The notes under the pieces were generated by a model. That model worked only from the letters and a program-made list of their open reading frames with translations. It had not been told where the DNA came from and searched no databases. This document shows positions 1-8,235 of a stretch of 50,579 nucleotides of DNA, piece by piece. The position numbers were made by a program, and so were the translations under genes. Each line of letters begins with the position of its first letter. The stretch's first letter is position 1. This DNA is from SLJN01 sp964505385 (lineage in GTDB: Bacteria > Bacteroidota > Rhodothermia > Balneolales > Natronogracilivirgulaceae), in assembly GCA_964505385.1 (NCBI GenBank), contig CAZDIA010000020.1, positions 1-50,579 on the forward strand, given 5' to 3'.

Positions 1-5
1 GCGAT

Positions 6-1385
6 TTACAATTCAGCCAGCTTTTTAAAAAACCGGGCGGAGGCTTCAATTCCTCTGTGAAAATCCCGAAGCGTAAATTTCTCATTCGGAGAATGAATGG
101 CATCGGAGCGCAATCCCATGCCCATCAGGATAGTGTTGACACCCAGTATTTTCTCAAAATCCGCAACAATGGGAATAGACCCGCCTTCCATCGTAAACAG
201 CGGCTTCACGTTGTATACCTCTTCCAGCGAATCCGCAGCTGCCTGCAAACCTTCAAAATCGAGAGGCACCTTTACCGGTGTGCCGCCATGGTGTTTTACT
301 ACATCCACACGTACGCCGGGTGGTGCGATTTTCAAAATATGTTTTTTGAACAGGTCGGCGATTTCATCCTGATCCTGCTCCGGGACCAACCGCATGCTCA
401 CCTTTGCCCCGGCCTTAGCCGGTAACACCGTTTTGGAGCCTTCTCCCTGGTAGCCGCCCCAGATTCCGTTTACATCCAAAGTCGGCCGTGCTGACGCGCG
501 TTCAAGCGTGGAGTATCCTTTTTCACCGAATAGCTCATCGACTTCAAGCTCGGCTTTATATTGCTCTTCATCAAAAGGCAGCTGGCGAAATTTTTCACGC
601 TCCTCTTCGGTCAGGTCAACTACTTTATCATAAAAACCGGGAATCTGAATCACCCCGTCTTCATCTTTAAGCCTGGCGAGCATCTCACAAAGCGCGTTTA
701 CCGGATTTTGCACCGCTCCGCCGTATGCGCCGGAATGCAAGTCCCGATTTGGTCCTTCAACGTTGACCTCCATGTACGACATTCCGCGCAAACCATAAGT
801 AATCGATGGTTGCTCTTCGTCATACATGGTCGTATCAGAAACCAGCACCATGTCGCACTTCAGCAACTCTTTATTTTCTTTGACAAACGGTATCAGGCTG
901 GGAGAGCCGATCTCTTCTTCACCCTCGATCAGCAACTTTACATTGACGGGCAGCTTCTCACCACTCTTAAGCCACGATATAACACTGCTGACATGCATAA
1001 ACACCTGTCCTTTATCATCGCTGGCACCGCGCGCGTAGACTTTTCCGTCACGGACGGTCGGTTCGAAGGGAGGCGTTTCCCAAAGCTCATCCGGATCCGA
1101 TGGCTGCACGTCGTAGTGTCCGTAAATCAGCACGGTTGGTTTATCATCCCCGGCTTCGCAGTGTTCGGCGTATACAACCGGATTACCCGAAGTTTCCATT
1201 ACTTCCGCCCGGCTGATACCGGCAGATTTAAGATGATCCGCCAAATACTGAGCGGCTTTTTGGATATCCTCCTTGTGTGATTTATCCGTGCTTATACTCG
1301 GAATTCGTAGAAGATCAAACAGCTGCTCTTCAAATTCATTCCGGTTTTGTTCGATATATTCTAATACATTTTGCATAAATATCAT
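6..1385 (-). CDS. M20-family metallo-dipeptidase
   Basis: A 459-residue peptidase of the M20 (ArgE/DapE/carnosinase-like) family, expected to cleave dipeptides in the cytoplasm with two metal ions. The metal-binding motif GHYDVQP (His90, Asp92) is followed by ARGASDDKG (bridging Asp about 123) and EGEEEIGS (catalytic and metal Glu about 157-158). A dimerisation domain follows (around HSGAYGG, residue about 220), then a C-terminal metal His in the DAIHSPNE stretch. No signal peptide is seen. The first Met is used; a second ATG three codons later is equally possible and neither has a strong ribosome binding site. It starts 29 bases after batE on the same strand and may be the last gene of the yebC-bat run. 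The family is certain; the substrate is not determinable. Confidence 0.93.
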   Translation of the reverse strand: MIFMQNVLEYIEQNRNEFEEQLFDLLRIPSISTDKSHKEDIQKAAQYLADHLKSAGISRAEVMETSGNPVVYAEHCEAGDDKPTVLIYGHYDVQPSDPDELWETPPFEPTVRDGKVYARGASDDKGQVFMHVSSVISWLKSGEKLPVNVKLLIEGEEEIGSPSLIPFVKENKELLKCDMVLVSDTTMYDEEQPSITYGLRGMSYMEVNVEGPNRDLHSGAYGGAVQNPVNALCEMLARLKDEDGVIQIPGFYDKVVDLTEEEREKFRQLPFDEEQYKAELEVDELFGEKGYSTLERASARPTLDVNGIWGGYQGEGSKTVLPAKAGAKVSMRLVPEQDQDEIADLFKKHILKIAPPGVRVDVVKHHGGTPVKVPLDFEGLQAAADSLEEVYNVKPLFTMEGGSIPIVADFEKILGVNTILMGMGLRSDAIHSPNEKFTLRDFHRGIEASARFFKKLAEL

Positions 1386-1414
1386 CCACTAAATTTTGAT
1401 TGATTAATTATTGG

Positions 1415-2185
1415 TTATAAGGTACGCAAACCGGAAGAAGGAACCCAACCGTTTACTCCGTTGCTAAGAGTTACAAACGACCACCCTTCATGCTCTTCAC
1501 TTTTGGGCCGGTTATGCGTTACTGTAAATCCTTCATATGCAACACTGACTTCATTTGAAGTATCCGACGGAAGCTCTTTGATAGTTACCTCATTTTTCAC
1601 TATCACCCCGCGCTCGTAGTACTCGGAGCGGTAATCCATCCAGATTGATACTATGATCGCTAATACCGCAATCACAATAACCGGTATCCCGATAATCTTT
1701 GAGATAAATGAGAGCCCCGGTCTGATCCAGCCTGCCGCTAAAATAACTGCTGCGATATTAAACAGTATTATAGCACCAATGAGCAAATTCCAAATTCCGA
1801 TTTCAAACTGAAGCCAATCCCTCCACCAGCTTGAAAACAGTACCGGAATCGCCCCGGACCTCCGGTCAACTTCACTGTCGATATAATTAAGGCCTTCAAT
1901 GGCTCGTCTTCGGGTTTCGTTGAATTCACCCGCTTTCATGAAATAATATTTAGCTAAACCAAGTGAATCCACCTGAACCAGCGTGATTCCCATATTCAGG
2001 AAGAGCGGACCGGAGATATAGCCGGATTCTTCTATATCGCTGTAGATTTCAAAAGCTTCATCAAATTCCTCCTGAGAAATATGATAAGCAGCCCGGTTAA
2101 ACTTTTGTTGTGGCGTTTCATCGCAAAATCCGGTTTGCGGGACAATCAACAGGAGAACAACTATATAAAACAGCCACCATCTCAT
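1415..2185 (-). CDS. batE: BatE-like aerotolerance protein (TPR, membrane, SH3b)
   Basis: 256 residues: an N-terminal signal or anchor segment (about 1-20), a TPR-like helical region (about 25-105), two hydrophobic segments (about 132-155 and 163-185), and a C-terminal SH3b-like domain ending in GVNGWVPSSGL. This order matches BatE of the Bacteroidota Bat operon, a membrane protein of the cell envelope linked to aerotolerance; its biochemical role is unknown. The ATG overlaps the batD stop as ATGA, so the two are translationally coupled. The call rests on domain order and on its place after BatC- and BatD-like genes. Confidence 0.82.
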   Translation of the reverse strand: MRWWLFYIVVLLLIVPQTGFCDETPQQKFNRAAYHISQEEFDEAFEIYSDIEESGYISGPLFLNMGITLVQVDSLGLAKYYFMKAGEFNETRRRAIEGLNYIDSEVDRRSGAIPVLFSSWWRDWLQFEIGIWNLLIGAIILFNIAAVILAAGWIRPGLSFISKIIGIPVIVIAVLAIIVSIWMDYRSEYYERGVIVKNEVTIKELPSDTSNEVSVAYEGFTVTHNRPKSEEHEGWSFVTLSNGVNGWVPSSGLRTL

Positions 2186-3951
2186 TTTAGAAACCGATTC
2201 ATATACGTAATTAACCCGAGTGCTTTATTAATTTCATCTTCCGCGCTTTCCACTTTGGTGTCGGGCGTATATCTCACTTCAGAGCACAATCGCAGTAACT
2301 GTTCAACCCGCTCTGTCCTTCGTTGATCCGGTAAATACTTGTTTAAAATTTCAGTGATTTCATCTTCGGTATACCCGGATCTGTGAGTATCCAGCTTATC
2401 TGTGATGAATGTAAGCAATGCTTTGTATATCAGGGCGTAAGCCTCTTTTATCTCACCACTTGTTTCTTTTTCCCTGGCCTCGGACAGTAACTTGCGGGCG
2501 ACTTTCATTGCGTTGTTTTGCCTTTGCAGCTTAGGATCAGCCATTACCTTTCGATTGTACATATAGTAGTTATAACTGCCAATCAATATGAAAAACGGTA
2601 ATGCAAGGCCAACCCAAAACCACCACTGCCCCAGGAGCAGCTGTTCATCCGTGTTTGTCCAGCCGGAAACGGTTCGTTCGGGTGTTAATCTGAGTTCACC
2701 TGTTTCATCATACCCGATTTGGGCATCCGGGTTTCTGGTAACTTCGAGATTAAGTTCCGGCAACTCATAAACCTGATAGGAATCAGTAACTGTATTATAG
2801 ATTGCAATTTCTGCTTCAGGCACAGTAAATGTTCCTACCCTTCGGGAGATAAGTATGTCCCGGAACGTTTTTGTACCGGTGATCCGGGTATCGCTCTTAT
2901 CAAGCTTCATCTCTTCGCGCGGCTGGAAAGAGTCAAACCCATTCGGAATTTCATATTCCGGCCGCCCCAGCAAACCAAGGTTTCCATCCCCGCTGATTTC
3001 AGTTACTACTTCGACCGACTCTCCGATTCTTACAGTTTCATTTTTAATATAGCGCTCTACAGCAAGATTACCCACGGCATTTATATACTGCCCGCGGTCC
3101 GGCTGAGGAAGGTTTCTTACATTAAGCTCCATTGGATCAGTCCGGAGTTCAATATCTTTATTACCGCCTCCTGAAGTAAACAGTTCACTTTCACCATGGC
3201 GGGGCCTGCCTCTGACATTTGCCTGAATTTTATAAGGCTGTAATGTCATGGTTTCAGCACGGGTCGGGAAAACGGCATGCCGCATCAAAACCGCTCTTCG
3301 GAATCGCTGACCCTCCAGAAAAACCGTCTCAGCACGCGCGCGGTGATCTTCATTCAAATCTTCCTGCCAAAACCCTTCTGTATTCCATCCCTGAATCACC
3401 TGATAATTATTCAGGTTGATGTAGTCCCGGTAATAAATTACAATATCAGCGGTTATTTGCTGCCCGCGCACCGGTTGTTCATCAGAGAGCTCTTTCTGAA
3501 GAAAAATCTCAGGCTTCTGGCTATAATCCGGTGGCGGTTGGCCGGAGTCAATCACCCGGATATCCAGTTCATTAGTTTGATGAGTCTCTCCATCAACCCG
3601 GACATTTATTGAAGGGATTGCAACCAAACCTTCTTCCATCCCCTGGAGCTGATATGCAAACCGGTGCACCAGTTTTGGCACCCCGTCGACCGTCCGCTGA
3701 CGCGTGGAGGTACTGGGAGAGCTTGACACAAAACGCAGCCCGGTTAGTTGAGGAATCGCAGGATATTCCACATGCAGAGCATCATCCGAAATCACCTCAA
3801 TATATAAATTTACGTATCCCCCCACTTCAACATAATCAGAATCGAGTGAGGCCTGAACTTCTACATCCTCTGCAGCTGCGACTGAAAAAGAGCCCATCAT
3901 CAGCACCAACAGGATCCTAAAAAAGTACGGTTGTTTACCAGTCTTTCTCAT
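2182..3951 (-). CDS. batD: BatD oxygen-tolerance protein
   Basis: About 589 residues from the ATG at 3951. An N-terminal signal peptide ends near SVAAAEDV. A long extracytoplasmic beta-rich region typical of BatD follows, beginning with EVQASLDSDYVEVG. One transmembrane helix (around WWFWVGLALPFFILIGSY) lies near residue 440, then a charged helical cytoplasmic tail. BatD belongs to the Bat operon and probably acts with BatA/BatB vWA-MIDAS proteins at the inner membrane. The frame is open to a TTG at 3984, but the ATG at 3951, directly preceded by GAGCAGG, gives a normal signal peptide and only a 17-base overlap with batC, so it is preferred. The gene overlaps batE by 4 bases. Confidence 0.88.
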   Translation of the reverse strand: MRKTGKQPYFFRILLVLMMGSFSVAAAEDVEVQASLDSDYVEVGGYVNLYIEVISDDALHVEYPAIPQLTGLRFVSSSPSTSTRQRTVDGVPKLVHRFAYQLQGMEEGLVAIPSINVRVDGETHQTNELDIRVIDSGQPPPDYSQKPEIFLQKELSDEQPVRGQQITADIVIYYRDYINLNNYQVIQGWNTEGFWQEDLNEDHRARAETVFLEGQRFRRAVLMRHAVFPTRAETMTLQPYKIQANVRGRPRHGESELFTSGGGNKDIELRTDPMELNVRNLPQPDRGQYINAVGNLAVERYIKNETVRIGESVEVVTEISGDGNLGLLGRPEYEIPNGFDSFQPREEMKLDKSDTRITGTKTFRDILISRRVGTFTVPEAEIAIYNTVTDSYQVYELPELNLEVTRNPDAQIGYDETGELRLTPERTVSGWTNTDEQLLLGQWWFWVGLALPFFILIGSYNYYMYNRKVMADPKLQRQNNAMKVARKLLSEAREKETSGEIKEAYALIYKALLTFITDKLDTHRSGYTEDEITEILNKYLPDQRRTERVEQLLRLCSEVRYTPDTKVESAEDEINKALGLITYMNRFLK

Positions 3952-4636
3952 CCTGCTCAACGGTTTCGATTTGTTGTTCAACAAAATCCCTTAGCAGGTG
4001 CTGCTCAATGTTATCAAGTGCGTTAAGCATTTCATTGGCTTCATCAGGGCTCATATCCGGCATTTCCTGAAGATCCTCTTCCGGAATATCCTGCTGCTCG
4101 CCGGGCTGCGGCAAATCATCGGGCATGCGATCACCTTCCTGCTCTCCTTCGGGTGCCGGATCTGAGTCGGCTGGTGATTCCTCGGGCTGCTCTTGCGGGG
4201 ACTCTTCCTGCTGTTGTTGTTGATTATTCCGGTATGCCAACTCATAGTTAAATCTGGCATCTTCATCGGCCGGATCAATTTTTAACGTATTCCGGTAATG
4301 GCGAAGGGCGTTTTCCCAGTCCTCCTGATTACTGAAAATATTACCCATGTTATATTCCGCCTTTGCCTGTTCTGCCGGTTCATCAGTAAAATCCTTAAAC
4401 TCCCCCAGCATTTCCAGCGCTTCCTCATACTGACCCTGCTGCGCGAGGGTATTGCCCAGGTTATATTTAAGCCGCTGATTATCCGGATCACTTTCAAGCG
4501 CTTCCCGGAAAGCAGACTCTGCCTGCTCAAAATTTCCCTCCTGATACGCTTGATAGCCACGCTGCGCGGCATTGTCCTGAAAACCATACAGGACTACCGG
4601 TATCATTATAATCAGCATAAAACTTAAAGAGCGCAT
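3935..4636 (-). CDS. batC: BatC-like TPR protein
   Basis: 233 residues: a short signal peptide (1-18, ending near VLYGFQ), then three or four TPR repeats (about 22-135) with typical signatures such as YNLGNTLAQQGQYEEAL and YNMGNIFSNQEDWENAL. An acidic, Gln/Pro/Glu-rich low-complexity region follows (about 138-185) and a short helical tail. BatC proteins are periplasmic TPR scaffolds of the Bat complex. The gene starts 4 bases after yebC stops and overlaps batD, so all are probably co-transcribed. No batA or batB (vWA, MoxR partner) lies next to it, which is unusual for a Bat operon. Confidence 0.82.
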   Translation of the reverse strand: MRSLSFMLIIMIPVVLYGFQDNAAQRGYQAYQEGNFEQAESAFREALESDPDNQRLKYNLGNTLAQQGQYEEALEMLGEFKDFTDEPAEQAKAEYNMGNIFSNQEDWENALRHYRNTLKIDPADEDARFNYELAYRNNQQQQQEESPQEQPEESPADSDPAPEGEQEGDRMPDDLPQPGEQQDIPEEDLQEMPDMSPDEANEMLNALDNIEQHLLRDFVEQQIETVEQDEKDW

Positions 4637-4640
4637 AACT

Positions 4641-5396
4641 TTACATTTTTTCGGCTACTGCCAACGTTTCCTCATCCATCTCCATATTGGTATAAACGTT
4701 GTTGACGTCGTCATTGTCCTCGAGAGCCGACATAAGCTTAAAATTGGTCAGGGCAGTGTCTTCATCCACTTTTACATTAGAGGCAGGTATTCGGGTTAGT
4801 TCAGCTGAATAAATATCATAGCCGGCCTGCTCAAGCTTTTCTCTTACATTGACTAAATCTTGCCGTGTGGTATAGACTTCCAGCATATTTTCTTCCTCTT
4901 TGATGTCCTCTGCACCGGCATCAATTGCTTCGAGCATCAATTCTTCCTGGTCAACTCCCTCATTTTTGATTTTAATGATACCTTTCTGCTCAAACATATA
5001 ATCCACAGAGCCATTCAGTCCCAATTTGCCACCAAACCGGTTAAAAGTACTTCTGATGTCCCCTACTGTACGGTTCTGACTGTCAGTGGTGCATTCAATA
5101 AAATATGCAATTCCGCCCGGACCATATCCTTCATAGGTCATCTCTTCGTAATTGCTGCCACCATCCAATTCTCCGGTACCCTTCTTGATAGCACGCTGGA
5201 TGTTATCTTTGGGCATGTTTTGGCTTTTCGCATTTTCGATAGCCATTTTCAACCGTGGATTATGCTCGGGCTCACCACCACCAACTCTTGCGGCAACTGA
5301 AATTTCCTTCACAAGCTTATTAAAAATTTTGTTGCGGGCGGCATCAGCACCAGCCTTTTTATGCTTAATATTAGCCCACTTGGAATGACCTGCCAT
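4641..5396 (-). CDS. yebC: YebC/PmpR family protein
   Basis: 251 residues, the usual YebC length. It begins with the diagnostic MAGHSKWANIKHKK and contains IKKGTGE, YEGYGPGG and RSTFNRFGGKLG, which are hallmarks of the family. It is cytoplasmic. Family members have been described as DNA-binding transcriptional regulators, and more recent work assigns YebC-type proteins a role in helping ribosomes through polyproline stretches. It is first in a tight run with batC, 4 bases apart. It stands about 90 bases from the stop of the upstream amidohydrolase, so the promoter is probably in 5397-5489. Confidence 0.96.
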   Translation of the reverse strand: MAGHSKWANIKHKKAGADAARNKIFNKLVKEISVAARVGGGEPEHNPRLKMAIENAKSQNMPKDNIQRAIKKGTGELDGGSNYEEMTYEGYGPGGIAYFIECTTDSQNRTVGDIRSTFNRFGGKLGLNGSVDYMFEQKGIIKIKNEGVDQEELMLEAIDAGAEDIKEEENMLEVYTTRQDLVNVREKLEQAGYDIYSAELTRIPASNVKVDEDTALTNFKLMSALEDNDDVNNVYTNMEMDEETLAVAEKM

Positions 5397-5489
5397 AAAT
5401 ACTGATATATTTTGGATTTAAATTTCTTTTCATTTTTGATTACGATGAATAACTAATCTTTATGATAACGATTTTTCGGTATTTAAATC

Positions 5490-6911
5490 TTACCAGCTCC
5501 ACTTTTCGTAATCCGACTCATGTGATGGCCCAATGCTTTCCAAAACCTGCTCAAGTAATACATCCGGATCATAGAGCAGGCCGTCTTTTATTACTATTTT
5601 TACATTTCTGGTATTGGTGATGTCCTCAAGCGGATCTCCCTCAATAACAAATAAATCCGCCAGCTTTCCCGCTTCAATCGTACCCAAAAACTCCCCCTGA
5701 TTTATAGCTTTGGCACCGTTTTTGGTCGCTATTCGCAGTGCCGACGCCTCCGGGATACCGGCAAGTACGAATGTGTGCAGTTCCCGGTGGGCTCCGAAGC
5801 CCGGCAGAAACTCTCCGCGACTCGGGGCATCGGTGCCGAGAGTGAGCAGGTGGCCGCCTCCGGCATCATAAAAAGATTTGGTCGTGCGCTGCATCGCATG
5901 ATATAATCCGGACATCAGCTCGTTGCGTTCGCGTTCCCGACCGTCAACCCGCTCTTGAATGTAAGGAGTGAAAAACTCGCGTTCATCAACCCAGTAATCA
6001 AAACCTTCCTTCAACTCGGTGAAATAGACCGGAGCGGTGAGAGTGGCATCGAAATAAACTTCGTGCTTCAGAAACAGGTCCACAATTTTACGGAATTCGG
6101 CATCGGTAGTGTCCACTTCGTTCCAGACCGGATAAGCGGCCTGCTCTCGATCAAGCGGGTAACCGCCGAGGATGTGCTCCACCCGGTCGATACCCATTTT
6201 GATGGCATCCACGGAATTGGTTGAATGTCCCCGTCCGGAATCGAGATGGCCGGTTACGGTTAGGCCGTGGCGGTGTGCAGCTTTGATGAGCGCCTCTAAC
6301 TGTTCCGGGTTGGCTCCTTTGGCTTTAAACCCGCCTGCCCCTTTTTCCGCCCATCTGTCTACTATTTCGGTCACTTTCTCGGCATCCGCATCAGGATAAT
6401 CGCGATTTTCCCGTCCGATATACGGGCCGCTGTTGATGATTCTCGGTCCGGTTTGATCCCCCCGGTTAATCCTCTTTTTAGCCTCCAGAACCCGGTCGGG
6501 ATTGTATTCACCGGCCGGGAATGTGGTTGTTACACCATTCGCCAGAAAAACTACCGGGTTATAGGTCATTTCATCCACCCGGCCTTCACCGATCAGATCC
6601 ATATTATAATGAGCGTGAAGGTCCACAATCCCGGGCAGAACGGTTTGATCAGATTCCAGCTCTATCACTTTCGATTTGGCTTTAATCGAGTCGACAACGG
6701 GTTGATTGACGGTCATCAGCCTGCCGTTACTCACCCATATGCCTTTGTTTTCTGTGATTTGGTCATCCAAACCTGTAAACAAATTTCCCCCTGTGATTAC
6801 AACACTGCTGCTGTCATCGTAACCGGTTTCGAAAGTGTAATCCTGCGATACGGAATGGGCAGGCAGGATTAGAGTGAGCAAAAAAATTAAGCTGGGTATT
6901 GGTTTCATCAC
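5490..6911 (-). CDS. Secreted amidohydrolase
   Basis: 473 residues of the amidohydrolase (metal-dependent hydrolase) superfamily with an N-terminal signal peptide (about 1-22, ending near PAHSVSQ), so probably periplasmic or exported. A small beta domain precedes the barrel. Metal ligands follow family order: DLHAHYN (HxH, about residue 97), a Lys in GGFKAKGAN (candidate carboxylated Lys, about 195), VTGHLDSG (about 221), RVEHILGG (about 244) and LGTDAPS (catalytic Asp, about 364). The C-terminal GKLADLFVIEGDPLEDI is the return of the beta domain. It resembles imidazolonepropionase- or prolidase-like secreted members; the substrate cannot be read from sequence. It is a single gene with gaps on both sides. 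Confidence 0.88.
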   Translation of the reverse strand: MMKPIPSLIFLLTLILPAHSVSQDYTFETGYDDSSSVVITGGNLFTGLDDQITENKGIWVSNGRLMTVNQPVVDSIKAKSKVIELESDQTVLPGIVDLHAHYNMDLIGEGRVDEMTYNPVVFLANGVTTTFPAGEYNPDRVLEAKKRINRGDQTGPRIINSGPYIGRENRDYPDADAEKVTEIVDRWAEKGAGGFKAKGANPEQLEALIKAAHRHGLTVTGHLDSGRGHSTNSVDAIKMGIDRVEHILGGYPLDREQAAYPVWNEVDTTDAEFRKIVDLFLKHEVYFDATLTAPVYFTELKEGFDYWVDEREFFTPYIQERVDGRERERNELMSGLYHAMQRTTKSFYDAGGGHLLTLGTDAPSRGEFLPGFGAHRELHTFVLAGIPEASALRIATKNGAKAINQGEFLGTIEAGKLADLFVIEGDPLEDITNTRNVKIVIKDGLLYDPDVLLEQVLESIGPSHESDYEKWSW

Positions 6912-7002
6912 ATTGCTGTGTTTGTGCTTCCGGGCTAATATAGTTGAACTAAGGCAAAAACCCGAATCGGTTCGCAGAACGCCTTGTCAGGGAATCGGTT
7001 CT

Positions 7003-7299
7003 CTATACACGAGATTTCCAAAGCTCAAGATTTCTATTTTGCCTTTGAATGGCAAAAATGCTGAGTACTTTTGGTCTGTCTACATAAAAAACAGAATAAG
7101 GAAAGCGTGAGACCAATGCTCTTCTAACTTTATTTCTGTAAATAATTTGAAATTGAAAGGGATTTCGTTGAATCTCTACTATTTTAGCATCCACACAACG
7201 GGCGAATTCTTTTCCCAATCCCTGATATTGTTCTTCATACCACTATGCCCTGTCAAAATCTTGTTGAGCCTGGGGAGTAATAATGAATGGTTTGCCCAA
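7003..7299 (-). pseudogene. RelE/ParE-family toxin, broken by in-frame TAG
   Basis: Reading one frame from 7299 gives LGKPFIITPQAQQDFDRA, then TAG at 7245-7243, then WYEEQYQGLGKEFARCVD and so on to RNLELWKSRV at 7003. Across the stop this is a full-length ParE/RelE plasmid-stabilisation toxin of about 98 codons: the N-terminal SPxAxxDF(D/E)xAxxWYExQ helix and the C-terminal RRALVxRFPYxVFYxxxxxxxxIxAIxHxxR strand pattern are both recognisable. The only start at the expected place is TTG (7299), 6 bases after the antitoxin stop and in the same frame. The stop falls in the first helix, where a sense codon such as GAG could have become TAG. A fragment could restart at the TTG at 7218, but it would lack the N-terminal helices. 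Confidence 0.78.
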
Positions 7300-7305
7300 A
7301 ACAAC

Positions 7306-7518
7306 TTATAAATAGTTTTTCCGAAACTTGTCCCAGGATTCTCCCTTTTCAGTATCCTCTTCAAGAGTTTTTAGTCGCTCATCCAAAACAGATTTGTGAT
7401 GTTCGGGTAAAGGAACATCTTCAGGCTCGGAGGCAATGGAATCCCATATAGCCTCAACTAATAGCAATTTTTCACTCTTGTTTAGCCTTTCGATCTGTTT
7501 TACCAGTGAGTCTTCCAT
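7306..7518 (-). CDS. Addiction-module antitoxin (TIGR02574-like)
   Basis: 70 residues matching the small 'putative addiction module component' family: LNKSEKLLLVEAIWDSIA (helix 1), then PLPEHHKSVLDERLKTLEED, then a WDKFRK tail. Such antitoxins lie immediately upstream of ParE/RelE-type toxins, as here, where the (broken) toxin frame begins 6 bases after the stop. The antitoxin neutralises the toxin by direct binding; this small family has no obvious DNA-binding domain. This gene is intact although its toxin partner carries a nonsense codon, so it may be an orphan that could still neutralise related toxins. The region upstream (7519-7620) is short and holds no other gene. Confidence 0.82.
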   Translation of the reverse strand: MEDSLVKQIERLNKSEKLLLVEAIWDSIASEPEDVPLPEHHKSVLDERLKTLEEDTEKGESWDKFRKNYL

Positions 7519-7620
7519 AATTTAGCGATTTAGATTCTGATACTTTAATTTCCTCAAAAACGAAAAAGAAAGCAATTCTATTTGAGTAGCAGATTTGTAA
7601 CAGGAAGCCACACAAATAAT

Positions 7621-7986
7621 TTATTCATCTTCCCGAATGAGCAGCAATACCGCGTAATGGGGCACTACAATATACTTTTCTTTATTGAATTCAATCTCGT
7701 GAGATTTATCCTGAAGATATACCGCCAGGTCTCCCTCTTTTGCCTGAAGCGGAATATAGGTTGCACTGTCGGAATTTGGCATCCAGGGCTCATCGGCATC
7801 ACCCGTTCCAACTGCATAACCCGGTCCGGTTTTAACCACATATGCGCTTTGGATTTTCTCTTTTTCATGATAGCCGGGCGGCAGGTATAAACCGGAGTCG
7901 GTCTTATCTGATTTAGCACGTGGCTTAAGCAAAAGCCGGTCACCGACAACTACAATTTTATCAATTGAATCCACATGTGGTTTCAT
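7621..7986 (-). CDS. GroES-like co-chaperonin family protein
   Basis: About 121 residues from the ATG at 7986. An upstream ATG in the same frame (8061) only adds a non-conserved stretch before MKPHVDSIDKIVVVGDR. The opening KIVVVGDRLLLKPR and KTDSGLYLPPG match the GroES first strand and mobile loop (canonical KT-GGI-LP). The end EKYIVVPHYAVLLLIRED matches the last GroES strands. It differs from a standard GroES by about 25 extra residues in the middle (GTGDADEPWMPNSDSATYIP region) and a longer mobile loop (YHEKEKIQ). No groEL is adjacent, so it is probably a divergent paralogue and not the main co-chaperonin. Partner unknown. Confidence 0.75.
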   Translation of the reverse strand: MKPHVDSIDKIVVVGDRLLLKPRAKSDKTDSGLYLPPGYHEKEKIQSAYVVKTGPGYAVGTGDADEPWMPNSDSATYIPLQAKEGDLAVYLQDKSHEIEFNKEKYIVVPHYAVLLLIREDE

Positions 7987-8235
7987 AAAGGTACATTTTC
8001 TGTTTTTATAAATCGATCTATTATAAAAATGAAAATTGAGAGCGCATATTGTCTGCACCACATGCAGATGAATGGGAATTCAAGACAGGTGTTACCACGT
8101 ATCAGAATAGGAGTGGAAGATCGGGGGTTATTTTTTAAATGATTTATTGTGTAATAATACTACGGTATAGAATACTGCAAAATCAATTACACTTGTTGTC
8201 TTGATTCATCTTACGGGGAATTATTCAAACTTCAT

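Noticed and set aside
561..1280. 239-codon plus-strand open frame antisense to the M20 peptidase
   Set aside because: The opposite strand encodes a full, motif-complete enzyme; this frame is a mirror effect of its codon use.
7179..7364. 61-codon minus-strand frame spanning the toxin start region
   Set aside because: It overlaps the antitoxin end and the toxin N-terminus in another frame. The toxin homology lies in the frame with the TAG, so this is a shadow.
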